Part shown: positions 15,929-23,708 of the stretch, piece by piece
Position numbering within the stretch: position 1 is the first letter of the stretch
How the letters are laid out: the number at the start of each line of letters is the position of its first letter
NCBI GenBank assembly: GCA_964630925.1
Contig: CAZVZK010000112.1
Span: 1-31,905, forward strand
Direction: 5' to 3'
Origin: RGDT01 sp964630925
Lineage (GTDB): Bacteria > Planctomycetota > Planctomycetia > Gemmatales > Gemmataceae
Length of the DNA stretch: 31,905 nucleotides
Notes under the pieces: model-generated
The model's input: the letters and a program-made list of their open reading frames with translations, nothing else
What the model was told of the DNA's origin: nothing
Database searches by the model: none
Made by a program: the position numbers and the translations under genes

Positions 15929-17033
15929 TCACACCGGGTTGATGGGGTCGGTCACCGAGACGCCGGACAGGGTGTAGTTCCCGCCGGTCGCGACGTGGAA
16001 GGCCCCGCCGGCGGTGTTCGTCATGCCGTTCACCGTGTTGTTGCGGATGAAGCCGCCGATGATGGTGATCGTAGCCCCGCTGGCGTAGAACCCGCCGCCG
16101 TCCCACCCCTGATTGCCGTTCAGGTCCACATTGGTGAGGGTCGTGCTGTTGCCGGGTGACTGAGTTCGGATCCCGCCCCCATTCGTCCCCGCCTGATTCC
16201 ACCCGATGACGCCGCCGTTCATCGCGAACGTGCCGGTGTTGAACACGCCGCCGCCGTCGATGGAGGCGATGTTCTGGACGATCACGCAGCCGCTGTTCAC
16301 CTGACAGTCTCCGCCCGCGTTGTAGATCCCGGCGCCGTTCTGGGCGTTGTTGCTGCTGATCGCCCCGCCGGAGACGTACAGGTCACCCATGTTCAGGATG
16401 CCGCCGCCCCGAGAGGCCGCCGTGTTGCCGTGGAGCAGCACGGACGAGAGCGTCGCCTCCCCCTCGTTGTAGAGGCCGCCACCCCCATCCTCCGCGTAGT
16501 TGCCGCGGATGTCCACCGAGATGAGCAGCAGTGTCCCGTAGTTGGCGATGGCGCCGCCGCTGTCGCCGAGGAGGCCCTTGGCGTAGCCGCCGGTGAGGTC
16601 CAGCCCGCTGATGGTGCAGCTCTTGGCGGCATCGACCTTGAAGATGCGGAACGGGTTGAGGGCGGTACCGGTCCCCTGGACCTCCAGGGTCGCCGCGCCG
16701 GGGCCCATGATCGAGAAGTCGCGGCTCAGCGACGGCAGCAGGCTGTTCACGGTGATCGTCCCGGACAGGCCGGTGAGGTCGATGGTGTGGGAGCCCGCCA
16801 GGGCGTTGCCCTCCATGATCGCCGCCCTCAGCGTCGTCCGCCCCAGGGCGTCTTGGGCCAGGCCATCGCCGGGGTTGACATCCGGCGTATCGAGGAGGCT
16901 GCCCACGGTGAAGGTCGCCGGCGTGCAGCGGTCCTCCAGACACTCCAGCCCCAGCCGCCTGCGCGGCCGCGGCGTCCGGGAGGGCCTACCCAGCCCCCCC
17001 CCCTCCGAACATCTTACCGATCCACTCGAACAT
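15929..17033 (-). pseudogene. LECLEDR-leader beta-helix surface protein, frameshifted in a G10 run
   Basis: ATG at 17031-17033 starts MFEWIGKMFGG, which runs into ten Gs (16994-17003, C on the plus strand) and then stops. Reading nine Gs instead joins it to a 325-residue open frame through PRPRRRLGLECLEDRCTPA, the N-terminal signature of many planctomycete surface proteins. The body is a right-handed parallel beta-helix of the choice-of-anchor-Q / polymorphic-outer-membrane type: repeated GGGI/GGGLYN, NNAQNGAGIYN and GNTAASRGGG units from about 120 to 330. Restored length would be 367 residues. A GTG at 16906 could start a leaderless form. AGGAT 9 bases before ATG serves as a weak ribosome site. 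Probably a cell-surface or extracellular binding protein. Confidence 0.8.
16994..17003 (-). repeat. Ten-G homopolymer at the start of the beta-helix gene
   Basis: A run of ten Gs on the minus strand, 11 codons into the reading frame. One base fewer restores the frame. This is the position expected of a slipped-strand contingency tract, and equally a place where base calling fails. Confidence 0.85.
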
Positions 17034-17515
17034 GTTTTGGCATCCTGTGAAATGTGTGGACGGTCCAGGAAGCATCGGTACGGTATCCGAGCCCGCCAAG
17101 GCTGTCAATCCCCCAACCGATTTTCTCCCGTCGATCCAGATCCTTGAACGCCTCCGTCTTCATGGCCGTCTTCCCGCCCATCGACGTGACAGCCACTCGT
17201 CCCCATGAGCCTTCCCCTCCGGTGAACTGAACCGCGCGGCACCAAGATGAAGGAGCGTCCCCACCCCCACTCCCCTGGCGGAGTGGCAGCACTCCGGCGA
17301 CTGGCGGTGACGGCGTGGCCCTTTCGATGAATCTCGATGAATCTCGGCGACTTCGTTCATTGACGCTCAAAATGCTATTCTAACTGGCCGCACGTCCAGG
17401 TACATTCCCTCGCGTCCTGGGGATCGGCCCCAGGTGGCGCGGCGGGAGGTGCCACCCCACCCCGCTCCCTCCCGCCGCGCCGGCCCGGACACATCCCCCG
17501 CGAGACGCTCCCACG
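17034..17515. other. Intergenic stretch with a CHAT-gene fossil
   Basis: A gap of 482 bases between a minus-strand gene and the capsid gene. No intact gene is convincing. It contains the CHAT remnant at 17278-17310, an exact 10-bp tandem repeat of TCGATGAATC at 17324-17343, and a short AT-rich stretch at 17355-17385 with TTGACG at 17360-17365 but no well-spaced -10. A minus-strand open frame at 17014-17370 looks non-coding in composition. Confidence 0.5.
17251..17310 (+). pseudogene. Remnant of a CHAT protein C-terminus
   Basis: The frame ending at TGA 17308-17310 encodes LAEWQHSGDWR, against AAWQLSGDWR at the end of the intact CHAT gene. Bases 17278-17310 match 15195-15227 in 28 of 33 positions, stop codon included. 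Upstream, the frame is soon closed by a TGA at 17248, so only a scrap survives. Confidence 0.55.
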
Positions 17516-18838
17516 ATGTTCGTTCAGCTCACCCGCGACCTCCTCGGCCGTCAGGCCGGCGAACGCCTCGACCTGGCCGAGGCCGACGCCAGGACCCTCA
17601 TCGCCGCCGGCTCCGCCTCCGCCGTCACCGACGACCCCATCACCCCCCTCGTCCAGGAGGCCCTCGGACGCGCCTCCGCCGGCCTCGCCGGCCAGGTCCA
17701 GTCCGCCGTCGATTCCGCCCTCAAGCAATTCGCCTCCGCCCAGTCCCTCTCGCGCCGCCACTCCCTCCCCGCCATCTTCGGGCCGGGCAACGGCGGCGAC
17801 ACCCAGCGCTCCTTCGGCCGCTTCCTCCTCGCCGTCCGCCACGGCGACCGCAAGACGCTGGACGACATGGGCAGCCGCTTCGTCGAGTGGGAGGACGCCT
17901 CCACCAAGGCGGCCATGTCCACCCAGACCGGCACCACCGGCGGCTACCTCGTGCCCACGGAGTTCCACTCCAAGCTGATGGCCCTCGTCGCCGAGAAGAG
18001 CGTCGTCCGCCCGCGGGCCACCGTCATCCCGATGGCGTCCCGCGAGATGGAGGTGCCGGCCATCGACGTGACCACCGCGCCGGCGTCCGGCGACACCGCC
18101 TTCCTCGGCGGCGTCGTCGCGCGGTGGACCGAGGAGGCCTCCAGCGTCAACGAGACCGAGCCGACACTCAAGCAGGTCAAGCTCACCAACTACGAGCTGT
18201 CCGGCTACTCGAAGGTCAGCAACACGCTGCTGGCCGACGCCCAGGCCGTCGGCCTCGACGCCCTCCTGATGCAGCTCTTCAGCCGCGCCATCGCCTGGTA
18301 CGAGGACCACGCCTTCCTCCGCGGCAACGGCGTCGGCAAGCCGCTGGGCATCCTCTCCTGGCCGGGCCTGATCTCCGTCACCCGCTCGGGCGCCAGCGCC
18401 GTGGCCCTGGCGGACGTGGCCGGCATGTACGGCCGCCTCCTGCCCGGCGGCAACATGCAGAGCATCATCTGGGCCGTCCACCCGACGGTGCTGGTCAAGC
18501 TGCTGACGATGACGGGCGGCGACAACGTGATCTTCCTCGGCAACGACGTGACGGGCAAGCCGCGCTGGCAGATCCTGGGCCACGACGTGGTGGTCAGCGA
18601 GAAGTTACCCGCGCTCAACACGGCCGGCGACATCCTGCTGATGGACCTCGCCCACTACCTGATCGGCGACCGCCAGCAGTTGGAGATCGCCTTCAGCGAC
18701 CACGTCGCCTTCCTGAGCAACCAGTCGGTGTGGCGCTTCGTGTCGCGTGTGGCGGGTCAGCCCTGGCTGCGCGACAAGGTCACCCTGTCCGACGCCACCA
18801 ACACCCTGGCGCCGTTCGTCGCCCTCGCCGCCGGCTGA
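17516..18838 (+). CDS. HK97-fold phage major capsid protein
   Basis: A 440-residue phage major capsid protein. Residues about 1-130 are a delta/scaffold-like region with helical character (VQEALGRASAGLAGQVQSAVDSALKQF), normally cleaved off. The mature part begins near TQTGTTGGYLVPTEFHSKLM (about 138-157), the classic HK97 gp5 entry. VARWTEEASSVNETEPTLKQVKL is the E-loop and spine region, and FLRGNGVGKPLGIL is a strong family motif. Length is usual for a phage capsid and much longer than an encapsulin. ATG at 17516 has no strong ribosome site. No portal or prohead protease gene precedes it, which is unusual. Confidence 0.93.
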   Translation: MFVQLTRDLLGRQAGERLDLAEADARTLIAAGSASAVTDDPITPLVQEALGRASAGLAGQVQSAVDSALKQFASAQSLSRRHSLPAIFGPGNGGDTQRSFGRFLLAVRHGDRKTLDDMGSRFVEWEDASTKAAMSTQTGTTGGYLVPTEFHSKLMALVAEKSVVRPRATVIPMASREMEVPAIDVTTAPASGDTAFLGGVVARWTEEASSVNETEPTLKQVKLTNYELSGYSKVSNTLLADAQAVGLDALLMQLFSRAIAWYEDHAFLRGNGVGKPLGILSWPGLISVTRSGASAVALADVAGMYGRLLPGGNMQSIIWAVHPTVLVKLLTMTGGDNVIFLGNDVTGKPRWQILGHDVVVSEKLPALNTAGDILLMDLAHYLIGDRQQLEIAFSDHVAFLSNQSVWRFVSRVAGQPWLRDKVTLSDATNTLAPFVALAAG

Positions 18839-18846
18839 TCCATCAT

Positions 18847-18943
18847 GGAGTGCAGAGCGCAAAGTGCAGAGTGCAAAATGCAAGCACTGTTGACTCGCTC
18901 TGCCTTCTTCGCTCTGGACTCTGCACTTTGCACTTTGCACTCC
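18847..18943. repeat. Inverted repeat of the GTGCAAAGTGCAGAGTGC type
   Basis: Arms 18847-18872 and 18918-18943 are reverse complements with two mismatches over 26 bases. Each is built of TGCAGAG/TGCAAAG heptamer-like units. It fills the gap between the capsid gene and the next gene. Repeats of this type occur in many unrelated bacterial genomes, in my recollection; their origin is unclear. Confidence 0.85.
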
Positions 18944-18953
18944 CGGAGACCCC

Positions 18954-19385
18954 ATGTCCAGCCAACCCTCCGAACGTGTCACCGTCACCGGCGCGGGCGA
19001 CCCGCAGACGGTCAACAACACCACCATCAGCGCCTCCATCGACATGAGCAAGTTCCACGAGGCGCTGTTCATCCTCCAGGCCGGCGCCATCCCCGCCGGC
19101 GGCAGCGTCACCGCCAAGCTGCAGGAGGACAGCGTCAGCAACTTCGCCTCTCCGACGGACCTCACCGGCAAGGCCATGACCGCCCTCGCCGACACCGACG
19201 ACAACAAGCAGGTGCTGTTCAACCTCAAGGCCGAGGAGATGACCGCCGGCGAGCGTTACGCCCGCCTGCTGGTCACCGGCTCCGCCCACGCCAACGTCCT
19301 CGCCTGCATCGCCCTGGGCCTGTCGCCGCGTATCGGCCCGGCATCCGACGACAAGGCGTCCACCGTCGCGCAGATCGTCACGTAG
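18954..19385 (+). CDS. Phage virion-associated protein of unknown function (143 aa)
   Basis: A 143-residue protein directly after the capsid gene. It is mostly beta in character (ERVTVTGAGDPQTVNNTTISASI, ALFILQAGAIPAGGSVTAKL, RYARLLVTGS), with no signal peptide or membrane helix. A position next to the capsid gene and the size suit a head decoration or head-fiber protein, but no family was recognised. GGAG 10 bases before ATG supports the start. Its stop codon is already the first base triplet of the inverted repeat at 19383-19511. Confidence 0.75.
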   Translation: MSSQPSERVTVTGAGDPQTVNNTTISASIDMSKFHEALFILQAGAIPAGGSVTAKLQEDSVSNFASPTDLTGKAMTALADTDDNKQVLFNLKAEEMTAGERYARLLVTGSAHANVLACIALGLSPRIGPASDDKASTVAQIVT

Positions 19386-19511
19386 CTGTCAGCTTTCAGC
19401 TATCAGCCGTCAGCAACAAACAAGACCGGCCGACATGTGTTTCGCCCTTCCTCCCCTCACCTTCAACCGAGGCTGTCTTGCTGATAGCTGACAGCTGATA
19501 GCTGAGAGCCA
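19383..19511. repeat. Imperfect inverted repeat of the CAGCTTTCAGCTATCAGC type
   Basis: Arm 19383-19416 and arm 19478-19511 pair over roughly 34 bases with several mismatches. Both consist of tandem AGCTGTCAGC/AGCTGATAGC units. The left arm includes the stop codon of the 143-residue gene and the right arm the first base of the next ATG, so the element exactly fills the intergenic gap. The 61-base interior is unrelated. Confidence 0.75.
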
Positions 19512-20425
19512 TGCCCGAGACCTTCGACCACGCCACGACCAACCCCGGCTCCGGCGGCACGAACCTGGCCGGTGACACCTTCCCCCAAGGTGGAGTAACC
19601 CACTTCCTCCCGGCCTGCTACCTCGTCTTCGGTCCGGCCGACGGGCCTTACACCCGCGTCGATACCGGCGCGGGCCTGCCCGTCTCCGTCCAGAACGCCT
19701 CCCTCGCCGTCACCGGGCCGCTCACCGACGCCCAGCTCCGCGCCACGCCCGTCCCCGTGTCCGGCACCGTCGCCGTCACCGGCACCTTCTGGCAGGCCAC
19801 CCAGCCCGTCTCCGGCCCTCTGACCGACGCCCAGTTGCGGGCGGCCGCCGTGCCGGTCAGCGGGACGTTCTGGCAGGCGACGCAGCCGGTCAGCATCGCC
19901 GCCACCCTCGGCGTGGACACCGAACTTCCGGCGGCGGCCGCCCTCGCCGACAACGCCTCCACGCCCACCGCCCCCGCCGTCGGCGCCTTCGGCATGCTGT
20001 GGGACGGCGTCTCCGGCTGGGACCGCGAGCCCGCCAACCAGGAGGCGTCGCTGCTCGCCTCCGCCGCCCGCACCTCGACCACCAGCTCGGCGGCGCAGAC
20101 GAACCGGGGGCACCGCGGCGTCATCGTCTGGCTCAACGTCACCGGCGCGGGCGCGGGCGGCACCATCCTCGTCCACATCCAGGGCTGGGACCCGGCGGCG
20201 TCGGCCTGGGTCACCCTCAACGCCACCCCCGCCGGCGCCGGCGCGGGCTTCACCGGCGGGCTGGGCATGGAGGTCTCCCCCGGCGCGTCCGGCGGCACGG
20301 CCGCGACGGCGGGCTACATGATCCAGCGCGTCGGCGGCGGCCTGCCGCGCACCTGGCGCGTCTCCGTCGTCCACGACACCGGCAACTCCTTCACCTACTC
20401 CGTCTCCTTCTCCCTCCTCCGATGA
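19511..20425 (+). CDS. Phage structural protein with LTDAQLRA-PVPVSG repeats
   Basis: A 304-residue virion protein. Its first half carries two copies of PLTDAQLRAxxVPVSGT with FWQATQPVS units between (about 69-128), a repeat common in phage baseplate, tail-fiber or spike-adjacent proteins. The second half is beta-rich (GVIVWLNVTGAGAGGTILVHIQGWDP, AWVTLNATPAGAG), like a receptor-facing or jelly-roll domain. No signal or membrane segment is present. The ATG at 19511 lies at the very edge of an inverted repeat. It is coupled to the following gene by an ATGA overlap. Confidence 0.75.
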   Translation: MPETFDHATTNPGSGGTNLAGDTFPQGGVTHFLPACYLVFGPADGPYTRVDTGAGLPVSVQNASLAVTGPLTDAQLRATPVPVSGTVAVTGTFWQATQPVSGPLTDAQLRAAAVPVSGTFWQATQPVSIAATLGVDTELPAAAALADNASTPTAPAVGAFGMLWDGVSGWDREPANQEASLLASAARTSTTSSAAQTNRGHRGVIVWLNVTGAGAGGTILVHIQGWDPAASAWVTLNATPAGAGAGFTGGLGMEVSPGASGGTAATAGYMIQRVGGGLPRTWRVSVVHDTGNSFTYSVSFSLLR

Positions 20426-21000
20426 TCGCCCACCTCCTCCTCTTCGACTGGTCCCTCGGCGGCGTCGTCGCTGCCCTGCGGCCGCCCCGCCGACACCTGC
20501 TCGCTTCACCTCTGCCACGTCACGCCCTGGAGGCGTCGTCCGCCATGCCGTTCCTGCTCGCCTCGCGCCGCACCGCCCCCGCCCTCGCCGCGTCGCGTCT
20601 ATCACCCCTCCTGCCCGCGTCGCGCCCGTCCGTCGTGTGCCGGGCGCGTCCACTCAGCCAACACCTCATCGAGGCCGCCGACGTGTCGATCACCAGCCAC
20701 CTGTCGTTCTTCCGGGGCGAGGACCTCACCCTCGACTTCCAGATGACCCCGCCGTCCGACGTGACCGGATGGACGATCAGCCTCAAGATCGCCGACAGCC
20801 TGGGCGGCTCCGTGCAGGTCACCAAATCCGCCAGCATCATCGACGGCCCGCGCGGACGCTTCCGCGTCACCCTCGCCAGCGCCGACACCGCCGCCCTCGC
20901 CGTGGGCCGCTACGTCTGGGACGCGCGGCGGACCGACGCCGGCAACAAGGCGACGCTGGCCGACGGCACCCTCGACCTCCGCCAGGAGGTGACGGCGTGA
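20422..21000 (+). CDS. Phage structural protein with BppU-like C-terminal domain
   Basis: From the ATGA overlap at 20422 the frame codes 192 residues. The last 105 (from GTG 20683: SITSHLSFFRGEDLTLDFQM, DVTGWTISLKIAD, RYVWDARRTDAGNK) resemble the BppU-type N-terminal beta domain of phage baseplate or upper-structure proteins. The first 87 residues are alanine/proline/arginine-rich and low in complexity. A separate start at GTG 20683, with GAGG before it, would give only the recognisable domain; that is a real alternative. The gene ends in a GTGA overlap with the connector gene. Confidence 0.65.
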   Translation: MIAHLLLFDWSLGGVVAALRPPRRHLLASPLPRHALEASSAMPFLLASRRTAPALAASRLSPLLPASRPSVVCRARPLSQHLIEAADVSITSHLSFFRGEDLTLDFQMTPPSDVTGWTISLKIADSLGGSVQVTKSASIIDGPRGRFRVTLASADTAALAVGRYVWDARRTDAGNKATLADGTLDLRQEVTA

Positions 21001-21848
21001 CACAGAACCTCTCCTCACTGGAGCGGCTGCGCCTCGCCGCCGCCGGCTCCTCGTCTTCCGACGACCGCCTCCTCGAGGGCCTCCTCGCCGCCTGCTCCGA
21101 CGGCGTCCGCGCCTGGTGCGGCAGAGGCTTCGCCCTCCGCGAATACGACGAGATCCACGACGGCACCTACGCCGAGCGCCTCGTCCTCCGCCAGTACCCC
21201 GTGCAGGCCGTCGCCTCCGTCCGCGGCTGCCCGCTCGCCGTGCTGGAGGTCACCAACACCACGGCCCAGCAGGCCCGCGCCGCCGTCACCCGCACCGGCC
21301 TGGAGCTGGTCCGCGTCGCCTCCGGCGTCCGCACGCTCGACACGTCGATCACATGGGCGTCGAATGTTACCCTCTCCGCCGTCGCGTCGGCGATCAACGC
21401 GCTCGGCAACGGCTGGCAGGGCCGCGCCCTCGCCGGCTACGCCTCGTGGCCGGCGCTGGACCTGTTCGTCCCGACGCCGGACGACGCCGACCGCTCTGCC
21501 GGCGCGCTCGCCTGCGCCGGCGTGTGGGCCGGCTTCCGCCTCCACGTCGAGGAGCTGGCGGATTACCTGTGGGCGCCCAGCGGCTGGCTGGAGCGGCCGT
21601 GCGGCTGGGGCGGCGGCGCCCAGGCGTGGCGCGTCCAGTACACCGCCGGCTACTCCACGGTGCCGGAGGCGGTGCAGCAGGCCGTCTGCCTGTGGGCCGC
21701 CGAGCTGTTCGCCGCCTGCCGCCGTGACCCCGCCCTCGCCTCACAGGCGCTCGCCGGGCAGCTCTCGCAGACGTTCCAGATGCCCGAGGCCGGGCCGCCG
21801 CTCCGTGTGCAGGCGCTGCTCCTCACCTACCGCGCCCGGAGGGTTTAG
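20997..21848 (+). CDS. Phage head-tail connector-like protein
   Basis: A 283-residue protein. The N-terminal part, LLEGLLAACSDGVRAWCGRGFALREYDEIHDG then RLVLRQYPVQAVASVRG, matches the pattern of gp6/phiE125-gp8-type head-tail connector proteins: helices that bind the portal, then a beta-hairpin. The C-terminal VQYTAGYSTVPEAVQQAVCLWAAELFAACRRDP is the usual end of this family. A roughly 100-residue insert between them makes it longer than most. The GTG start at 20997 overlaps the previous stop and has AGGAGG 7 bases before it. It implies that a portal partner once existed, although none is in the window. Confidence 0.75.
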   Translation: MTQNLSSLERLRLAAAGSSSSDDRLLEGLLAACSDGVRAWCGRGFALREYDEIHDGTYAERLVLRQYPVQAVASVRGCPLAVLEVTNTTAQQARAAVTRTGLELVRVASGVRTLDTSITWASNVTLSAVASAINALGNGWQGRALAGYASWPALDLFVPTPDDADRSAGALACAGVWAGFRLHVEELADYLWAPSGWLERPCGWGGGAQAWRVQYTAGYSTVPEAVQQAVCLWAAELFAACRRDPALASQALAGQLSQTFQMPEAGPPLRVQALLLTYRARRV

Positions 21849-21918
21849 GGGGAAAGCCGCCAGCGAAGCGCTACGCGGCTGACGGGGGACATCTCGCCCC
21901 CCGATGGAGGAAAGACCG
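21849..21918. repeat. Structured 70-bp spacer between connector genes
   Basis: AGCCGC (21855-21860) pairs with GCGGCT (21875-21880), with a nested AGCG/CGCT stem inside. It separates two genes of a cassette in which neighbours otherwise overlap, so it is probably an inserted repeat. AGGAAAG at its end serves the next start. Confidence 0.4.
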
Positions 21919-22278
21919 ATGACGCTCCCCGCGACCAACACCACCTGCGACATCTACCGCTCCGGCAACAGCCCGCCCGCCGCCCCCGACGTGGCCGGCG
22001 TCGCCTGCTACTTCGCGCCGAAGGGGCGGTCCACGCTCACGACCCCCAACTTCACCCACATCCTGCTCGTCCCGGCGACGACGGACATCCGCGACCAGTA
22101 CACGCCCGGCTCCCTCACCTACGGGGGCACGAGCGACAAGGTGTACATCCCCGACAAGACCTCGAACGTGATGTACCGCGTCGTCCTCGTCCGCCGCGTC
22201 GCCCTCGGCACCTCGCTCGACCACAAGGAAGTCCTCCTCGTCCGCCAAACCACCACCTGGCCCACCAACGACCTGTGA
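21919..22278 (+). CDS. Small phage protein, possible head-closure factor (119 aa)
   Basis: A 119-residue beta-rich protein beginning MTLPATNTTCDIYRSGNSPP, then VACYFAPKGRSTLTTPNFTHILLVPATTDIRD and VYIPDKTSNVMYRVVLVRRV. Size, strand pattern and place right after the connector gene suit a head-completion or stopper protein (FII/gp16-like), by inference. ATG at 21919 is preferred because GGAGGAAAG precedes it; a start at 21904 would place the ribosome site inside the gene. Confidence 0.68.
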   Translation: MTLPATNTTCDIYRSGNSPPAAPDVAGVACYFAPKGRSTLTTPNFTHILLVPATTDIRDQYTPGSLTYGGTSDKVYIPDKTSNVMYRVVLVRRVALGTSLDHKEVLLVRQTTTWPTNDL

Positions 22279-22286
22279 GAGATCGC

Positions 22287-23063
22287 ATGTTCCGCCTCCG
22301 CCTCGCCGCCCTCGCCGCCCTGATGCTCGCCTGCTCCGCCACCGCCCAGACCTACCGCATCGTCCTCAAGATCGAGAAGATCGACGACACCCCGCCGCCC
22401 GCCGAGAAGCCACCCGGCGAGAAGCCGTTGCCGAAGCCCGAGCCGAAGGCCGCCCTGGGCCGCCTCACGATGGGGACGGCGGGCTGCACCTGCACCGTCA
22501 TCGGCCCGCGCCGCGCCGACGGCAAGTGGGACATCCTCACCGCGTCCCACTGCCTCCCCGGCCGCGTGACGAGGGGCAAGGTGGCGATGCCCGACGGCCG
22601 CACCCTGGCCGTCACCCTGGCGGCCCGCGAGCCGGGCAGCGACCTCGCCTGGCTCGTGACCGATGAGACGCACGCCGCATTGGCGTTCGCCAACCTGGCC
22701 GCCAAGGCGCCCGGGCCGGGCACCGCCATCTGGCACGCGGGCTACGGCATCGACCGGCCCGGCAACGTCGAGGAGGGCCAGGTGCTGGCCGGCGAGTCGC
22801 GCGACCGGCAGCTGTCGATGAGCCTGAGCGTGTCGAGCGGCGACTCGGGCGGCGGCATCTTCCGCAAGGACACGGGCGAGCTGATCGCCGTGGTGTGCTG
22901 CACCCGCTCCATCGGGCGGCGCGCGACGATGTTCGGCGGCTCGTCGGTGCGTGCCGTCGAGCTGCGGCCCGGCAAGGGCCTGGCCGTCGAGGACGGCGCC
23001 GCGATGGCCCATCCGCTGCTCGACCTGTCGCGGTTCGGCTGGGACGGCAAGGAGAAGAAGTGA
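22287..23063 (+). CDS. Exported trypsin-like serine protease
   Basis: A 258-residue trypsin-fold protease with a signal peptide (1-21, cut after ATAQ), a lysine/proline linker and the protease domain at about 58-225. LTASHC gives His88, SDLAWL gives Asp119 and SSGDSGGG gives Ser187, so the triad is complete. C67/C69 and C204/C205 may form disulfides. Phage prohead proteases are of other folds and are not exported, so this is not a capsid-maturation enzyme of the usual sort. It may be a host-derived cargo gene or a surface-acting enzyme. GTG at 22275, adding MRDR, is an alternative start. Its stop overlaps the ParB start (TGATG), so the two are translationally coupled. Confidence 0.85.
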   Translation: MFRLRLAALAALMLACSATAQTYRIVLKIEKIDDTPPPAEKPPGEKPLPKPEPKAALGRLTMGTAGCTCTVIGPRRADGKWDILTASHCLPGRVTRGKVAMPDGRTLAVTLAAREPGSDLAWLVTDETHAALAFANLAAKAPGPGTAIWHAGYGIDRPGNVEEGQVLAGESRDRQLSMSLSVSSGDSGGGIFRKDTGELIAVVCCTRSIGRRATMFGGSSVRAVELRPGKGLAVEDGAAMAHPLLDLSRFGWDGKEKK

Positions 23064-23659
23064 TGGACGCCATCCGCAACCGCATCGTCGGCCACCGCAC
23101 CGTGAGGGCGTCGGACCTGCTGCCGCACGAGCTGAACGCCCGGCTGCACGGGACGGCCCAGCGTGAGGCGCTGCGGGCGCTGCTGGGCGAGGTCGGCTTC
23201 GCACGGTCCACGCTGGCCTACGTCGCCGACCGGCATCGGCATCTCGGCGCCGACGCCCCGCTCACGCTGATCGACGGCCACCTGCGCCGCGAGGAGCTGG
23301 CGGGCGGCGAGGTGACGGTGGAGATCCTCGACGTGGACGACGCCGAGGCGAGGAAGCTGCTGCTGTCGCTGGACCCGATGGCGACGCTGTCCGGCTACGA
23401 CGACGGCGTGCTGGCGCGTCTGCGCGAGTCGGTCAGCACGGGCTGCGACGCGCTGGCGAACCTGTGGGCGTCGGTGGCCGACGGCCAGCGGGCCGCCGAG
23501 CGTGCGATGGCGCAGGCGAGGCGGAAGGGGAAGGAGGCGAAGGAGGAGCCGCCGGACCGCTGGCTGGTGATCGTGGAGTGCGCCGACGAGAAGGCGCAGG
23601 CGGAGGCGCTGCGGATCTGCCAGCAACACGGCCTGGAGTGCAAGGCGGTGATGTCGTGA
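23063..23659 (+). CDS. ParB/Srx-fold protein of a phage cassette
   Basis: A 198-residue protein. Residues about 9-115 form a ParB N-terminal-like domain: VRASDLLPHELNARLH (entry helix), LTLIDGHLRREEL with the DGHLR core at 71-75, and VEILDVDDAEARKLLLSLD, where ParB proteins have VxVxDxDxxxA. After a charged linker, residues about 165-198 (WLVIVECADEKAQAEALRICQQHG) form a small alpha/beta unit. No ParB helix-turn-helix or dimer domain follows, and there is no parA, so chromosome segregation is unlikely. Phage ParB-like proteins of this kind occur with DNA methylases or modification enzymes. Start ATG overlaps the protease stop; AAGGAGAAG precedes. Confidence 0.82.
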   Translation: MDAIRNRIVGHRTVRASDLLPHELNARLHGTAQREALRALLGEVGFARSTLAYVADRHRHLGADAPLTLIDGHLRREELAGGEVTVEILDVDDAEARKLLLSLDPMATLSGYDDGVLARLRESVSTGCDALANLWASVADGQRAAERAMAQARRKGKEAKEEPPDRWLVIVECADEKAQAEALRICQQHGLECKAVMS

Positions 23660-23708
23660 TAACGGCCCACGTCCGGGCCGTGCCAACGTCTCCTCCTGCC
23701 GGATCGCG

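Noticed and set aside
17223..17234. TGAACTGAACCG, identical to the left half of the TetR operator
   Set aside because: Only a half-site with no mirror arm and no gene start nearby; likely chance.
17014..17370. 118-residue minus-strand open frame in the gap before the capsid gene
   Set aside because: No recognisable domain, an overlap with the beta-helix gene start, and it crosses the CHAT remnant on the other strand.
17516..18838. Encapsulin nanocompartment shell
   Set aside because: The protein is 440 residues with a delta-like N-terminal region and phage capsid motifs, and phage connector genes follow; encapsulins are shorter and sit with cargo enzymes.
23063..23659. Chromosome or plasmid partitioning ParB
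   Set aside because: No parA, no helix-turn-helix domain and no parS-like repeats; context is phage-derived.
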